Source: Aquitalea magnusonii (GTDB lineage: Bacteria > Pseudomonadota > Gammaproteobacteria > Burkholderiales > Chromobacteriaceae). From it: a stretch of DNA of 64,000 bases. Position 1 is the first letter of the stretch. Every line of letters starts with the position of its first letter. The stretch lies in contig NZ_AP018823.1 of the NCBI RefSeq assembly GCF_002217795.2, positions 124,001 to 188,000 on the forward strand, given 5' to 3'. A model generated the notes under the pieces. It did no database searches. It saw nothing but the letters and a program-made list of their open reading frames with translations, and was not told the origin of the DNA. Position numbers and translations under genes: made by a program. Shown here in pieces: positions 29,767 to 38,396 of the stretch.

Positions 29767-30808
29767 CACCTTCCTGCGTGCGCTCCTGAAGGAGCCGGTT
29801 GAATACACACCCATCTGGATGATGCGCCAGGCCGGCCGCTATCTGCCGGAATACCGCGCCACCCGCGCCCGTGCCGGCAGCTTCATGGGCCTGTGTACCA
29901 GCCCTGATTTTGCTACCGAAGTCACCCTGCAGCCGCTGGATCGTTTTCCGCTGGATGCCGCTATCTTGTTTTCCGACATCCTCACCGTGCCGGATGCCAT
30001 GGGCCTGGGCCTGTACTTTGCCGAGGGCGAAGGCCCCAAGTTTGAACGCCCGCTGCGCGATGAAAGCGCCATCCGCGCCTTGCAGGTGCCGGTGCTGGAC
30101 AAGCTGCAGTATGTATTCGATGCCGTGGCCAGCATCCGCAAGGCGCTGGATGGACGTGTGCCGCTGATCGGTTTTTCCGGCAGCCCCTTCACCCTGGCCT
30201 GCTACATGATAGAAGGTGGCGGTTCGGACGACTTCCGTCACGTCAAGGCCATGCTGTACAGCCGTCCTGAGCTGCTGCACCACATCCTGGCGGTCAATGC
30301 CCAGACGGTGACCGACTACCTGAATGCCCAGATCGATGCCGGGGCGCAGGCGGTACAGATCTTCGATACCTGGGGTGGTGCGCTCAGTCACGCCGCCTAC
30401 CGGGAATTCTCGCTGGCCTATATGCAACGCATCGTGGCCGGTCTTAAGCGTGAGGTCGATGGCCGCCGTGTGCCGGTGATTGTCTTCACCAAGAATGGTG
30501 GGCAGTGGCTGGAAGACATCGCGGCCATCGGTGCGGATTGTGTCGGTCTGGACTGGACTACGGACATCGGCCAGGCGCGTGCCCGTGTGGGGGACAAGGT
30601 GGCGCTGCAAGGCAATTTCGACCCGAATGCCCTGTTTGGCTCTCCCGCAGCCATCGAGGCGGAAGCCGGCCGCATTCTGGCGGCTTATGGCCAGGGCTCA
30701 GGACATGTGTTCAACCTGGGCCATGGCATTTCCCAGCACGCCGATCCGGCCCACGCCGCCGCGCTGGTTGAGGCGGTGCATCGCCTGTCGCGTCAGTATC
30801 ATCAGTAA
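29747..30808 (+). CDS. hemE: Uroporphyrinogen decarboxylase
   Basis: A 353-residue cytosolic enzyme converting uroporphyrinogen III to coproporphyrinogen III in heme synthesis. It has the N-terminal signature [16 protein letters not shown] with catalytic arginines, the aspartate in [33 protein letters not shown], and the C-terminal [16 protein letters not shown]. Length and order of motifs are canonical. A terminator follows 10 bases after the stop. Confidence 0.97.
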   Translation: MTQLKNDTFLRALLKEPVEYTPIWMMRQAGRYLPEYRATRARAGSFMGLCTSPDFATEVTLQPLDRFPLDAAILFSDILTVPDAMGLGLYFAEGEGPKFERPLRDESAIRALQVPVLDKLQYVFDAVASIRKALDGRVPLIGFSGSPFTLACYMIEGGGSDDFRHVKAMLYSRPELLHHILAVNAQTVTDYLNAQIDAGAQAVQIFDTWGGALSHAAYREFSLAYMQRIVAGLKREVDGRRVPVIVFTKNGGQWLEDIAAIGADCVGLDWTTDIGQARARVGDKVALQGNFDPNALFGSPAAIEAEAGRILAAYGQGSGHVFNLGHGISQHADPAHAAALVEAVHRLSRQYHQ

Positions 30809-30817
30809 GTCATTTGG

Positions 30818-30848
30818 ACAGGCCGGGGGCAAGCCCCGGTCTGTTTGT
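30818..30848 (+). terminator. Terminator of hemE
   Basis: An 11-bp stem, ACAGGCCGGGG (30818-30828) with CCCCGGTCTGT (30834-30844) including one G-T pair, followed by TTTGT. Confidence 0.85.
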
Positions 30849-31046
30849 CATTTGCAAGGATAAAACTGTTTATTCCTGCCTTATTTCAAATTGATTTAAC
30901 GTTGCCGCCGGTTTTTTCCTGCTCATCCTGCTGTGACAGGGTGGGGTATCGTGCTGCCATGGGCGTGCTTTTGCATGCGGCTTTGCAGAAATCTTCCTTA
31001 CTGTCAAAGTGGGTGTTGACAGCAGTGGAGACTGGTGTTCTCAGAG

Positions 31047-31055
31047 TTATGCACA
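31047..31055 (+). promoter_or_regulatory. DnaA box (perfect consensus)
   Basis: TTATGCACA is an exact match to TTATNCACA. It lies in the 490-base gene-free region before priA. Between it and the cluster at 31213 is an AT-rich tract (about 31105-31190). Confidence 0.5.
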
Positions 31056-31212
31056 TCGGGAACCTCCTCTGCTCTGCCTTGTCAAGCCCGGTGAGCAAAA
31101 TTAGTGCAGTGTTTGCAAGTTATTGAAAATAAACGGAATATTTTTCTGATTAATTTTTGTGCAATCTAGTGGAAATGCTGATTTAATGGCCTTTCCATGC
31201 CGGGATGCAGAG

Positions 31213-31247
31213 TTGTTCACAAAGATATCCACAGCTTCTGTGCATAG
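31213..31247. promoter_or_regulatory. Cluster of three DnaA-box-like sites upstream of priA
   Basis: TTGTTCACA (31213-31221), ATATCCACA (31225-31233) and, on the other strand, CTATGCACA (31247-31239) each differ from TTATNCACA at one position. They sit within 35 bases, 50-85 bases before the priA start. The preceding 30849-31190 has no gene. The arrangement could be a DnaA-regulated promoter, a DnaA-titration or reactivation site, or an unwinding origin next to the AT-rich tract. Confidence 0.5.
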
Positions 31248-31298
31248 ATGGCGCAAAGCCTTGTCGGAACTGGGTTTGGTGTAAAGGGAATATTTACC

Positions 31299-33473
31299 GT
31301 GGCTTCTCAGAGAGTTCAGGTGGTGGTCGATCTGCCCCTGTTTGGCGCATTTACCTACCTGTCTCATTTTGATGTCATACCCGGCCAGCGGGTGGCGGTT
31401 CCCTTTGGCACACGGCAGTTGTGTGGCGTGGTTGTCACTGGCATACCCCCGGAGGGTTTGCCGGAAACGCAGCTAAAGGAAGTTGCGCAGGTATTTGATG
31501 CGCTGCCACCCTTGCCGGCGGATTTTCTTGCCATGGTGAACTTCGCCGCCGCGTACTATCACTTTCCACTGGGCCAGACCCTGTTTACCGCCCTCCCTAC
31601 CGGCTTGCGTGAAGCCCGCGACATCATTCCACCGGATGAGCGCCCCTTTGCCCTGACGGCCAAGGGCGAAGCCGAAGCGCCGCCGGCGCGGCAGCGTGCC
31701 CGGCTGGCCTTGTGGCAGGCACTGGGGGATGGCGCACTGACCCAGGCACAGGCCCGCCAAGTGACGCCACAGGCCGGCAAGATACTTGCCGATTGGCTGG
31801 CCGAGGAACGCATCAGGCGGGTTAGCCCGGAGCGCGTGCCGCTGGAGCTGGGACCTGCACCACACCTGAATGATGACCAGCAAGCAGCGCTGAGCGCGCT
31901 CACCGCCCAGCCCTCAGGCTTCCAGAGCTGGCTGCTGCATGGCATCACCGGCAGCGGCAAAACCGAGGTTTATCTGCAGCGCATTGCGCCCAGTCTGGCT
32001 GCCGGTCAACAAGTGCTGGTGCTGGTGCCGGAAATTAATCTGACCCCGCAATTGGTGGAGCGCTTCATCCAGCGCTTTCCCGCCAGCCGGATTGCCGTGC
32101 AGCACAGCCAGTTGGCCGACGGAGAGCGCCTGCGCAACTGGCTGGATGCCTGGCAGGGGCGGGCGGATATTGTCATCGGTACCCGCCTGTCCGTTTTCAC
32201 ACCCATGCCGCGCCTGGGGCTGATCGTGGTGGATGAAGAGCATGATGGCTCGTTCAAACAGCAGGATGGGCTGCGCTACCACGCCAGGGATCTGGCCATC
32301 TGGCGCGCCCGGCAGGCCGGCATTCCCATCATCCTGGGCAGTGCCACGCCCAGCCTGGAAACCGTGGCCAATGTCGAGGCCGGACGCTACCGCAAGCTGA
32401 CGCTAAGCCAGCGCGCCCATGGCGCCGCACGGCTGCCGACGGTGCGGCTGGTGGACACCCGCCGCGCCAAGTTGACGGAAGGCTTGTCCGATGCGGTGAT
32501 CAAGGCGCTGGCCAGTCGGCTGGAACGCGGTGAAATGAGCCTGGTATTCATCAATCGGCGCGGTTTTGCGCCGGTGCTGGCCTGCACCGATTGCGGCTGG
32601 ACCAGCGGCTGTCCACGCTGTTCCACTAGGCTGGTGTTGCACCTGATGGAGCGCAAGCTGCGCTGTCACCATTGCGGCTGGGAAGAAGCGGTACCGCATG
32701 CCTGCCCGGAGTGTGGCGCGCCGGATATCAAGCCGCTGGGTGAGGGTACGCAGCGGCTGGAGTCGGCGCTGGGCAGGCTGTTTCCCAGCGCCCGCATCCT
32801 GCGCATCGACCGCGATACCACGCAGCGCAAACAAGCATGGGATGAAATCTACCGCCAGGTCCATGCCGGTGAAGTCGACATGCTGGTCGGCACCCAGATG
32901 CTGGCCAAGGGGCATGATTTTGGTACCCTGTCGCTGGTGACAGTGCTGAATGCCGATGGCGGGCTGTACTCGGCCGATTATCGTGCATCCGAGCGGCTGT
33001 TTGCCCAGCTCACCCAGGTGGCAGGCCGTGCTGGCCGTGCCGATGCGCCGGGTGAGGTCCTGGTGCAGACCCAATGGCCGGACCATCCGCTGTATCAGGC
33101 CCTGGTGGCGCATGATTTTGACGGTTTTGCTGCCAGCTTGCTGCAGGAGCGCCGCCTGGCCGCCTTTCCACCCGCCGTCTACCAGGCCCTGCTGCGTGCC
33201 GATGCCACTGAGCTGGCACAGGCCAACGCCTTCCTCACCCAGGTGCGCGCACAAGTGCAGCCACTGGCGGAGGAGGTGCTGATTTCCGGTCCGGCACCCG
33301 CGCTGATGGTACGGCTGGCCAATCGTGAACGCGCCCAACTGGTGCTGGAATCACCCAGTCGTCAGGCCCTGCATCGTTTTCTTGATCAATTACCCCCTTT
33401 GCTGGATGCCCTGGCGCGTCAGCATGGGCGCGGTTTGCGCTGGTCGCTGGATGTGGACCCGCAGGAGATGTAA
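31299..33473 (+). CDS. priA: Primosomal protein N' (replication restart helicase PriA)
   Basis: A 724-residue 3'-5' DNA helicase that reloads the replisome at stalled forks. It has an N-terminal DNA-binding domain (VVVDLPLFGAFTYL), Walker A GITGSGKTEVYL, the DEEHD box, and eight zinc-binding cysteines in CTDCGWTSGCPRCSTRL and CHHCGW...CPECGAPD. Motifs V-VI include GTQMLAKGHDF and TQVAGRAGRAD. The GTG at 31299 is preferred, with AAAGGGA 9 bases upstream; an in-frame ATG at 31248 lies within the DnaA-box cluster and lacks a site. dacB follows with a one-base overlap. Confidence 0.95.
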   Translation: MASQRVQVVVDLPLFGAFTYLSHFDVIPGQRVAVPFGTRQLCGVVVTGIPPEGLPETQLKEVAQVFDALPPLPADFLAMVNFAAAYYHFPLGQTLFTALPTGLREARDIIPPDERPFALTAKGEAEAPPARQRARLALWQALGDGALTQAQARQVTPQAGKILADWLAEERIRRVSPERVPLELGPAPHLNDDQQAALSALTAQPSGFQSWLLHGITGSGKTEVYLQRIAPSLAAGQQVLVLVPEINLTPQLVERFIQRFPASRIAVQHSQLADGERLRNWLDAWQGRADIVIGTRLSVFTPMPRLGLIVVDEEHDGSFKQQDGLRYHARDLAIWRARQAGIPIILGSATPSLETVANVEAGRYRKLTLSQRAHGAARLPTVRLVDTRRAKLTEGLSDAVIKALASRLERGEMSLVFINRRGFAPVLACTDCGWTSGCPRCSTRLVLHLMERKLRCHHCGWEEAVPHACPECGAPDIKPLGEGTQRLESALGRLFPSARILRIDRDTTQRKQAWDEIYRQVHAGEVDMLVGTQMLAKGHDFGTLSLVTVLNADGGLYSADYRASERLFAQLTQVAGRAGRADAPGEVLVQTQWPDHPLYQALVAHDFDGFAASLLQERRLAAFPPAVYQALLRADATELAQANAFLTQVRAQVQPLAEEVLISGPAPALMVRLANRERAQLVLESPSRQALHRFLDQLPPLLDALARQHGRGLRWSLDVDPQEM

Positions 33474-34900
33474 TGAAGTCTGTAGTTGCATGTATTGCCG
33501 GCTGCCTGAGCGCAGTTTCTCTCTCGGCCATGGCGCTGGATCTGCATGGTTTGCGGGCCGACGAAGTTGCCATCTGGGCCGCGCCGGTGGAAGGCGGGGC
33601 CGAACTGGCCAGCCTGCGTGCCGATGCCGCAGTCAATCCGGCCTCCACCATGAAGCTGATCACCAGTTGGGTGGCACTCAACAGACTCAAGCCCGGCTAT
33701 CGCTGGACCACCCGGCTGGTATCGGCAGCGGCGGTGGAAAACGGCGTACTCAAGGGGGATCTGGTCTGGGTGGGGGCCGGCGACCCGCGCTTTGGCATGG
33801 CCGATCTGCAAACCCTGCTGCACAGCCTGCGCCTGCGCGGCATCCGGCAGATAGAAGGCAGGCTGCTGCTGGACAAGAGCGCTTTTAGCAGCATAGGCAC
33901 GGCAGACAATTTTGGCGGGGACGAAGGCAAGTCCTTTACCGTGGAGCCGGATACCCACCTTACCGGACTGAAAGTAGCCTGGCTGCGCTTTTTCAATGAT
34001 GGCAACGGTGTGCGCGTGGCGCTGGATCCGCCACTGGCAGGTGTCCGGCTGCAAGCCAGCCTGGGCAATGGCGGCGACACCGCCAGCACCTGCCCGGATG
34101 TGCGCCAATGGGTACATATCCGCCAGCAAGGCAGCCAGATTGAAGTCAGTGGCAAGCTGCCCGCCGCCTGTGATGGCAGCCAGGCTTATGTGAATGTGCT
34201 GGATCAGAATGACTTTGCCGCGCAAAGCTTTGCCGCCCTGTGGAGCGAACTGGGTGGCAGCGGCCCGCAAGGCATGGCGCTGGGCCGCGCACCGGCGGGG
34301 GCGCGCACCCTGGCGCAGTTCCAGTCCGAGCCGCTTAGCGTGGCACTGAACGATATCAACAAGTACAGCAATAACACCATGGCGCGCACCGTCTACCTCA
34401 CGCTGGGGCGAGAAGACGGCAGCAGTGGCGACACCCCGGCCGATGCGCAGCATGCCGTGCGCCGTTTACTGGCCGAGCAGCATATTTCCGACGAGGCGCT
34501 GGTGCTGGAAAACGGCTGCGGCCTGTCCCGCCGCGAGCGGGTGTCGGCACGGCTGCTCGGGCAGGTACTGCTCAATGCCGCCCGCGGCCCTTATGGCAAT
34601 GAATTGCTGGCCACCCTGCCGCTGGCCAGTGAGGATGGCACACTCAAGCGCCGCTTTGCCGCAACCGGTCCGCGGCTGCGGATGAAAACCGGCACACTCA
34701 AGGACGTGAAGGCACTGGCCGGCTACTGGCAGGCCGCCGATGGACGCCGGCTGGCCATCGTGGCCATCGTCAACAGCCCGCGCGCGCTGGCCATGGGGCC
34801 GGCGCTGGATGGCATTGTTGCCGACCTGATCCGCCGCTTTGACCGCAGCGTGCCAGACAACAGCGCGAACACAGTGCCTGACGCTATAATGCAACCCTGA
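33473..34900 (+). CDS. dacB: D-alanyl-D-alanine carboxypeptidase/endopeptidase (PBP4)
   Basis: A 475-residue periplasmic penicillin-binding protein of peptidase family S13 that trims or cleaves peptidoglycan cross-links. A signal peptide of about 21 residues (AGCLSAVSLSAMA) precedes the catalytic SxxK (STMK near residue 58). The SxN triad residue set is SNN (NKYSNNTMA) and KTG is in RMKTGTLKDV. The start overlaps the priA stop by one base (TAATG), so translation is likely coupled. Confidence 0.94.
   Translation: MKSVVACIAGCLSAVSLSAMALDLHGLRADEVAIWAAPVEGGAELASLRADAAVNPASTMKLITSWVALNRLKPGYRWTTRLVSAAAVENGVLKGDLVWVGAGDPRFGMADLQTLLHSLRLRGIRQIEGRLLLDKSAFSSIGTADNFGGDEGKSFTVEPDTHLTGLKVAWLRFFNDGNGVRVALDPPLAGVRLQASLGNGGDTASTCPDVRQWVHIRQQGSQIEVSGKLPAACDGSQAYVNVLDQNDFAAQSFAALWSELGGSGPQGMALGRAPAGARTLAQFQSEPLSVALNDINKYSNNTMARTVYLTLGREDGSSGDTPADAQHAVRRLLAEQHISDEALVLENGCGLSRRERVSARLLGQVLLNAARGPYGNELLATLPLASEDGTLKRRFAATGPRLRMKTGTLKDVKALAGYWQAADGRRLAIVAIVNSPRALAMGPALDGIVADLIRRFDRSVPDNSANTVPDAIMQP
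34885..34890 (+). promoter_or_regulatory. Candidate -10 box for grxC
   Basis: TATAAT at the end of dacB, 36 bases before the grxC start. The upstream -35 region is poor. Confidence 0.35.
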
Positions 34901-34926
34901 ACCCACCACGCATCAACAGGTTTTTC

Positions 34927-35184
34927 ATGAAACACGTCACCATGTATACCACCGCAGTCTGCCCTTACTGCATCCGCGCCAAACAACTGCTGGCCAGCAA
35001 GGGAGTAAGCGATATCGAGGAAATCCGCATCGATCTGGACCCGGAAGCCCGTGACCGGATGATGAGCAGCACCGGCCGCCGCACCGTGCCGCAAATCTAT
35101 ATCGGCGACACCCATGTCGGTGGTTGCGACGATCTGGTTGCTCTTAACCAGGCTGGCAAGCTCGAAGTGCTGCTGGCTGATTGA
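34927..35184 (+). CDS. grxC: Glutaredoxin 3
   Basis: An 85-residue glutathione-dependent disulfide reductase. The dithiol active site CPYC is at residues about 13-16, followed by the glutathione-binding TVPQIYIGDTHVGGCDDL with its cis-proline. Size and fold are typical of GrxC. It sits just upstream of secB, an arrangement shared with many proteobacteria (grxC-secB-gpsA). Confidence 0.95.
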   Translation: MKHVTMYTTAVCPYCIRAKQLLASKGVSDIEEIRIDLDPEARDRMMSSTGRRTVPQIYIGDTHVGGCDDLVALNQAGKLEVLLAD

Positions 35185-35321
35185 TCGGCATCAAGCCGCA
35201 TCTGCCAAGCTGTTTAATCCACCTGCCCCCCACTGGCAGCACGCCGTGCTTTCATGCGATGATGCGTGCTTGATTTCCTGACTAACCGGCCGTTGTCTGA
35301 CGGCCAAGTGCGAGACAAGAC

Positions 35322-35774
35322 ATGAGCGAACAACAAGAGCTGCAACCGGTATTTTCCATCGAAAAAATCTATGTAAAAGATCTGTCCCTGGAAGTGCCGA
35401 ACGCTCCCCAGGTGTATCTGGAAGCGGCCCAGCCGGAAATCGACATGCAACTGGCCAGCGAAGGCAAGCAGATTGACGATGGCTTCTTCGAAGTGGCCCT
35501 CACCGTGACCGTGACTGCCAAGCTGCCGGAAAAAACCATGTTCCTGTGCGAAGTGACCGAAGCTGGCATCTTCCGCATCGAAAACGTACCGACCGAAGAC
35601 ATCGAACCTATCCTGGGTGTTGCCTGCCCGAACATCCTGTTCCCGTATGCGCGCGAAACCGTGTCCAACCTGGTAAACCGTGCCGGCTTCCCGCCGGTGC
35701 TGCTGTCGCCGATCAACTTCGAAGCGCTGTACATGCAGCAGCGTGCTCAGCAAGCCGAAGCCGGCAACGCCTGA
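35322..35774 (+). CDS. secB: Protein-export chaperone SecB
   Basis: A 150-residue cytosolic tetrameric chaperone that keeps preproteins unfolded and hands them to SecA. Recognisable parts are [19 protein letters not shown], the acidic SecA-binding region and [29 protein letters not shown]. The next gene overlaps its stop codon by one base. Confidence 0.96.
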   Translation: MSEQQELQPVFSIEKIYVKDLSLEVPNAPQVYLEAAQPEIDMQLASEGKQIDDGFFEVALTVTVTAKLPEKTMFLCEVTEAGIFRIENVPTEDIEPILGVACPNILFPYARETVSNLVNRAGFPPVLLSPINFEALYMQQRAQQAEAGNA

Positions 35775-36220
35775 TGCTGCGCCGCCTCGTCGCTGTCACT
35801 GCCATGCTGGCCGGGCTGTACGCCCTGCCGGCACAGGCTCTGGAGTTCCGTTCGGTCAAGGAAACCGGCGTGGCGCTGTACGAGGCGCCTGCGCTGAGTG
35901 CCAAAAAGCTGTTCGTGGTCAGCCGTTATTATCCGGTTGAAGTCCTGTCCAGCCAGAAGGAATGGTCCCGCGTGCGCGATGCCACTGGCGGCATCGCCTG
36001 GATTCCGCATGCAGCCCTTTCCAGCCAACGCTGGCTGCTGGTGACTGCAGACCAGGCGGTGGTGCGTGACAGCCCCGCTGCCGATGGCAAACCCGTGTTC
36101 TCGGTTGCCCGTGATGGCGTACTGCAATGGCAGGAAGCACCGAAGGATGGCTGGGTACGCATCAAGCATCGTGATGGCAGTACCGGCTTTGCCCGCATCA
36201 GCGACCTGTGGGGTTTGTAA
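35774..36220 (+). CDS. Secreted bacterial SH3-domain protein
   Basis: A 148-residue exported protein. A signal peptide of about 23 residues (VAVTAMLAGLYALPAQA) precedes two SH3b-like units, residues about 25-75 (VALYEAPALSAKKLFVVSRYYPVEVLSSQKEWSRVRDATGGIAWIPHAAL) and about 80-148 (AVVRDSPAADGKPVFSVARDGVLQW...GWVRIKHRDGSTGFARISDLWGL). Such domains often contact peptidoglycan. Its exact role is unknown. It overlaps secB (TGATG) and is followed by gpsA 3 bases later, so all three form one operon. Confidence 0.85.
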   Translation: MLRRLVAVTAMLAGLYALPAQALEFRSVKETGVALYEAPALSAKKLFVVSRYYPVEVLSSQKEWSRVRDATGGIAWIPHAALSSQRWLLVTADQAVVRDSPAADGKPVFSVARDGVLQWQEAPKDGWVRIKHRDGSTGFARISDLWGL

Positions 36221-36223
36221 ACC

Positions 36224-37228
36224 ATGAAACTGGCGATACTGGGAAGCGGTGCCTGGGGTAGCGCACTGGCATTGGCCTTTGCCCGTCACCATGATGTCAG
36301 CCTGTGGGGACGTGATGCCGCATTGATGGCTGAACTGGCTGCCGAGCGCGTCAATCGCCGCTATCTGCCCGACTGCCCCTTTCCCGATTCCATCACCCTG
36401 ACTGCCGAGTTGCCGCGTGCCATCCAGGGGGCGGAACTCATCCTGATCGTCACCCCGATTGCCGGTTTGCGCCCCACGCTGCGGGCGCTGACTGCGCTGT
36501 CATCCGAACTGCCGCCCATCTTGTGGGCCTGCAAGGGATTCGAAGCAGGTTCCAGCCTGTTACCGCATCAGGTGGTGGCCGAAGAATTGCCGCCAGACCA
36601 CCCCTGCGGCGTGCTGTCCGGTCCCAGCTTTGCCCGTGAGGTGGCCGAGGGCCTGCCTGCCGCTGTCACCATTGCGGCAGATGATGGCGAATTTGCCCGC
36701 CGTATCGCCCGCGAATTGCACAGCCCGCTGCTGCGCCTGTATGCCAATGATGATCTGGTGGGAGTGGAAGTCGGCGGGGCGGTCAAGAACGTGATGGCCA
36801 TTGCCACCGGTGTGGCCGATGGCCTTGGTTTCGGCATGAATGCCCGTGCTGCGCTGATTACCCGTGGGCTGGCGGAAATCACCCGCCTGGCCAGCGCGCT
36901 GGGTGCCAGTCAGCAGACCATGATGGGACTGGCCGGCATGGGAGATCTGATTCTGACCTGCACCGGTGCCTTGTCGCGTAACCGTCAGGTGGGGCTGAAG
37001 CTGGCAGAAGGCAAATCACTGGACGTGATCTTGGCCGAGCTGGGCCATGTCGCCGAAGGGGTGAGCACGGCGCGTGAAGTCCTGACCATGGCCGAGCGCC
37101 TGGAAGTGGAAATGCCGATTACCGCCGCAGTGTGCGGCTTGCTGTATCAGGGCAATGAACCCCACCGGGTGGTGGAAGGCTTGCTCAGCCGTGCGCCCAA
37201 GTCTGAAGGGGGCGGTGCCTTGCAATGA
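36224..37228 (+). CDS. gpsA: Glycerol-3-phosphate dehydrogenase [NAD(P)+]
   Basis: A 334-residue cytosolic enzyme that reduces dihydroxyacetone phosphate to sn-glycerol 3-phosphate for phospholipid synthesis. The nucleotide-binding motif [10 protein letters not shown] is at residues 7-16. [16 protein letters not shown] wording ([16 protein letters not shown]) and the catalytic-lysine region [23 protein letters not shown] follow, then [17 protein letters not shown] [20 protein letters not shown]. It ends the secB operon and is followed by a bidirectional terminator. Confidence 0.96.
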   Translation: MKLAILGSGAWGSALALAFARHHDVSLWGRDAALMAELAAERVNRRYLPDCPFPDSITLTAELPRAIQGAELILIVTPIAGLRPTLRALTALSSELPPILWACKGFEAGSSLLPHQVVAEELPPDHPCGVLSGPSFAREVAEGLPAAVTIAADDGEFARRIARELHSPLLRLYANDDLVGVEVGGAVKNVMAIATGVADGLGFGMNARAALITRGLAEITRLASALGASQQTMMGLAGMGDLILTCTGALSRNRQVGLKLAEGKSLDVILAELGHVAEGVSTAREVLTMAERLEVEMPITAAVCGLLYQGNEPHRVVEGLLSRAPKSEGGGALQ

Positions 37229-37246
37229 TGCCGGCTGACACGCATG

Positions 37247-37276
37247 CAAAAAGCCTCCGTTGCGGAGGCTTTTTTC
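37247..37276. terminator. Bidirectional terminator after gpsA
   Basis: AGCCTCCG (37252-37259) and CGGAGGCT (37263-37270) pair around TTG, flanked by an A run on the left and a T run on the right. It can serve gpsA on the plus strand and the small convergent gene on the minus strand. Confidence 0.9.
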
Positions 37277-37312
37277 ATGCTGGCACTTGCCAGCAGCGCG
37301 GCCCGATCGGGC

Positions 37313-37543
37313 TTAGTGAGTGCGCTGGTTTTCACGCAGGCTTTGCGCATCCCAGTAGGCATTGATTTTCTGGATGCGTTGTTGTTCGGCTGCCGGCAGC
37401 TTGGCAAACTCATCACGGATGGCTTGCTGCTCGGCTTGCCAGGCGCTGACGGTGGCAGGAGTCGGCGGGTTGTTGTCGACATCATGAGCAAATGCTGCGC
37501 TGCTGGTGATCAGGGTAATCAGGGCGATGGCCAGGGTTTTCAT
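37313..37543 (-). CDS. Small secreted protein of unknown function
   Basis: A 76-residue protein with a clear signal peptide (MKTLAIALITLITSSAAFA, cleavage before HD) and a short hydrophilic mature part rich in Gln, Glu and Ala (AWQAEQQAIRDEFAKLPAAEQQRIQKINAYWDAQSLRE), probably helical. No cysteines and no family are recognised. AAGGAGCAC precedes the ATG at 37543, and a terminator follows, so it looks like a genuine single-gene unit. The 186 bases upstream are AT-rich and hold no other gene. Confidence 0.65.
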   Translation of the reverse strand: MKTLAIALITLITSSAAFAHDVDNNPPTPATVSAWQAEQQAIRDEFAKLPAAEQQRIQKINAYWDAQSLRENQRTH

Positions 37544-37729
37544 ACTGTGCTCCTTGCTGAGTGTGGGGACTGCTGTGTCTTACAGCTTGGGTTCAGTATA
37601 TTGACCATTTATTTTTCAATAAATACCAATTTATTTAATCGTTTGTTTACTCATGGTGTTCAATTTTAGGAAACTTTTGGGGCGGCAATGCGTCATCACC
37701 GCCCCACGGTTTTCAATCCGGACTGTGGC

Positions 37730-38275
37730 TCAGCTGCTGGCGGTGCTATCCGGTGTCTCCGCCGCCGCCAGCAAGGCGGCAATGGCATCCTGGTCGAAGC
37801 GGCCCTTGCTGTTGTGCAAGCGCTCGGCGTAGTGGATGAGGTTGTCGCCATCGGCAATCAGCATGGCTGGCACGGTATAGCCGCTCAGTGGATAGCCCAG
37901 CGCCAGCACGCCGTACTGCTTGTGGAAGTCACGCCCGCGCAGGGTGGAAAGCAGTGTCACGCCCGGCAGGCCGTGTTCCCGCCGACAGCGCAGCAGCGAG
38001 GAGGGGGAGTCCACCGTGATGACGATGATGGCCAGCTCCGGCCAGCTTTCCAGAAAGCGGCGGGTATCTTGTAGCAGCGCCAGCCCGCCGTGCTCATTCT
38101 CGTCCAGTGACAGCAGGGTGATGATGGCTTTCGGGCTGCCGCCAAAAACCTCCAGCGCCACGTCGCGCTTGTGCTCGTCCACCAGCATGAAGCTGGGAAG
38201 GTAGTGTCCGGCCTGAGGAAAACTGCCTGCCACCGGGATGCTGTCGTCGCCATAAAGCAATGTGAAATCGTCCAT
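37730..38275 (-). CDS. Tpx-like peroxiredoxin-fold protein lacking the peroxidatic cysteine
   Basis: A 181-residue protein that aligns along its length with thiol peroxidase Tpx. Matching parts are PVAGSFPQAGHYLPSFMLVD, then AIITLLSLDENEHGG where Tpx has its active-site TGVC, then LLRCRREHGLPGVTLLSTLRGRDFHKQYGV, and PAMLIADGDNLIHYAERL. The only cysteine (LLRCRREHGL) aligns with the Tpx resolving cysteine, so normal peroxidase chemistry seems lost. The start at 38275 has AAGGAGG 4 bases upstream; an in-frame ATG 21 bases earlier is weaker. The gene is single. A binding, chaperone or regulatory role is possible but not shown. Confidence 0.72.
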   Translation of the reverse strand: MDDFTLLYGDDSIPVAGSFPQAGHYLPSFMLVDEHKRDVALEVFGGSPKAIITLLSLDENEHGGLALLQDTRRFLESWPELAIIVITVDSPSSLLRCRREHGLPGVTLLSTLRGRDFHKQYGVLALGYPLSGYTVPAMLIADGDNLIHYAERLHNSKGRFDQDAIAALLAAAETPDSTASS

Positions 38276-38353
38276 GCGGCCTCCTTGTCTTTTCATGGTG
38301 GACAGGCTGCCGGCAAATACAAGGCGCGATCGGGGATTTCTTGATCAAGGACG

Positions 38354-38381
38354 AAAAAAAAGCGGCACAGGCCGCTTTTTT
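38354..38381. terminator. Bidirectional terminator after the DUF3426 gene
   Basis: AGCGGC (38361-38366) and GCCGCT (38371-38376) pair around ACAG, with an A run on the left and a T run on the right. On the minus strand it ends the aroQ-acc-prmA-DUF3426 unit 16 bases past the stop. Confidence 0.85.
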
Positions 38382-38396
38382 GACACTTAACAGGGC

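Noticed and set aside
31047..31260. Calling the priA upstream region the chromosomal origin
   Set aside because: The boxes are few, no dnaA, dnaN or gyrB gene is nearby, and gene strands do not switch here; only a DnaA-box cluster is claimed.
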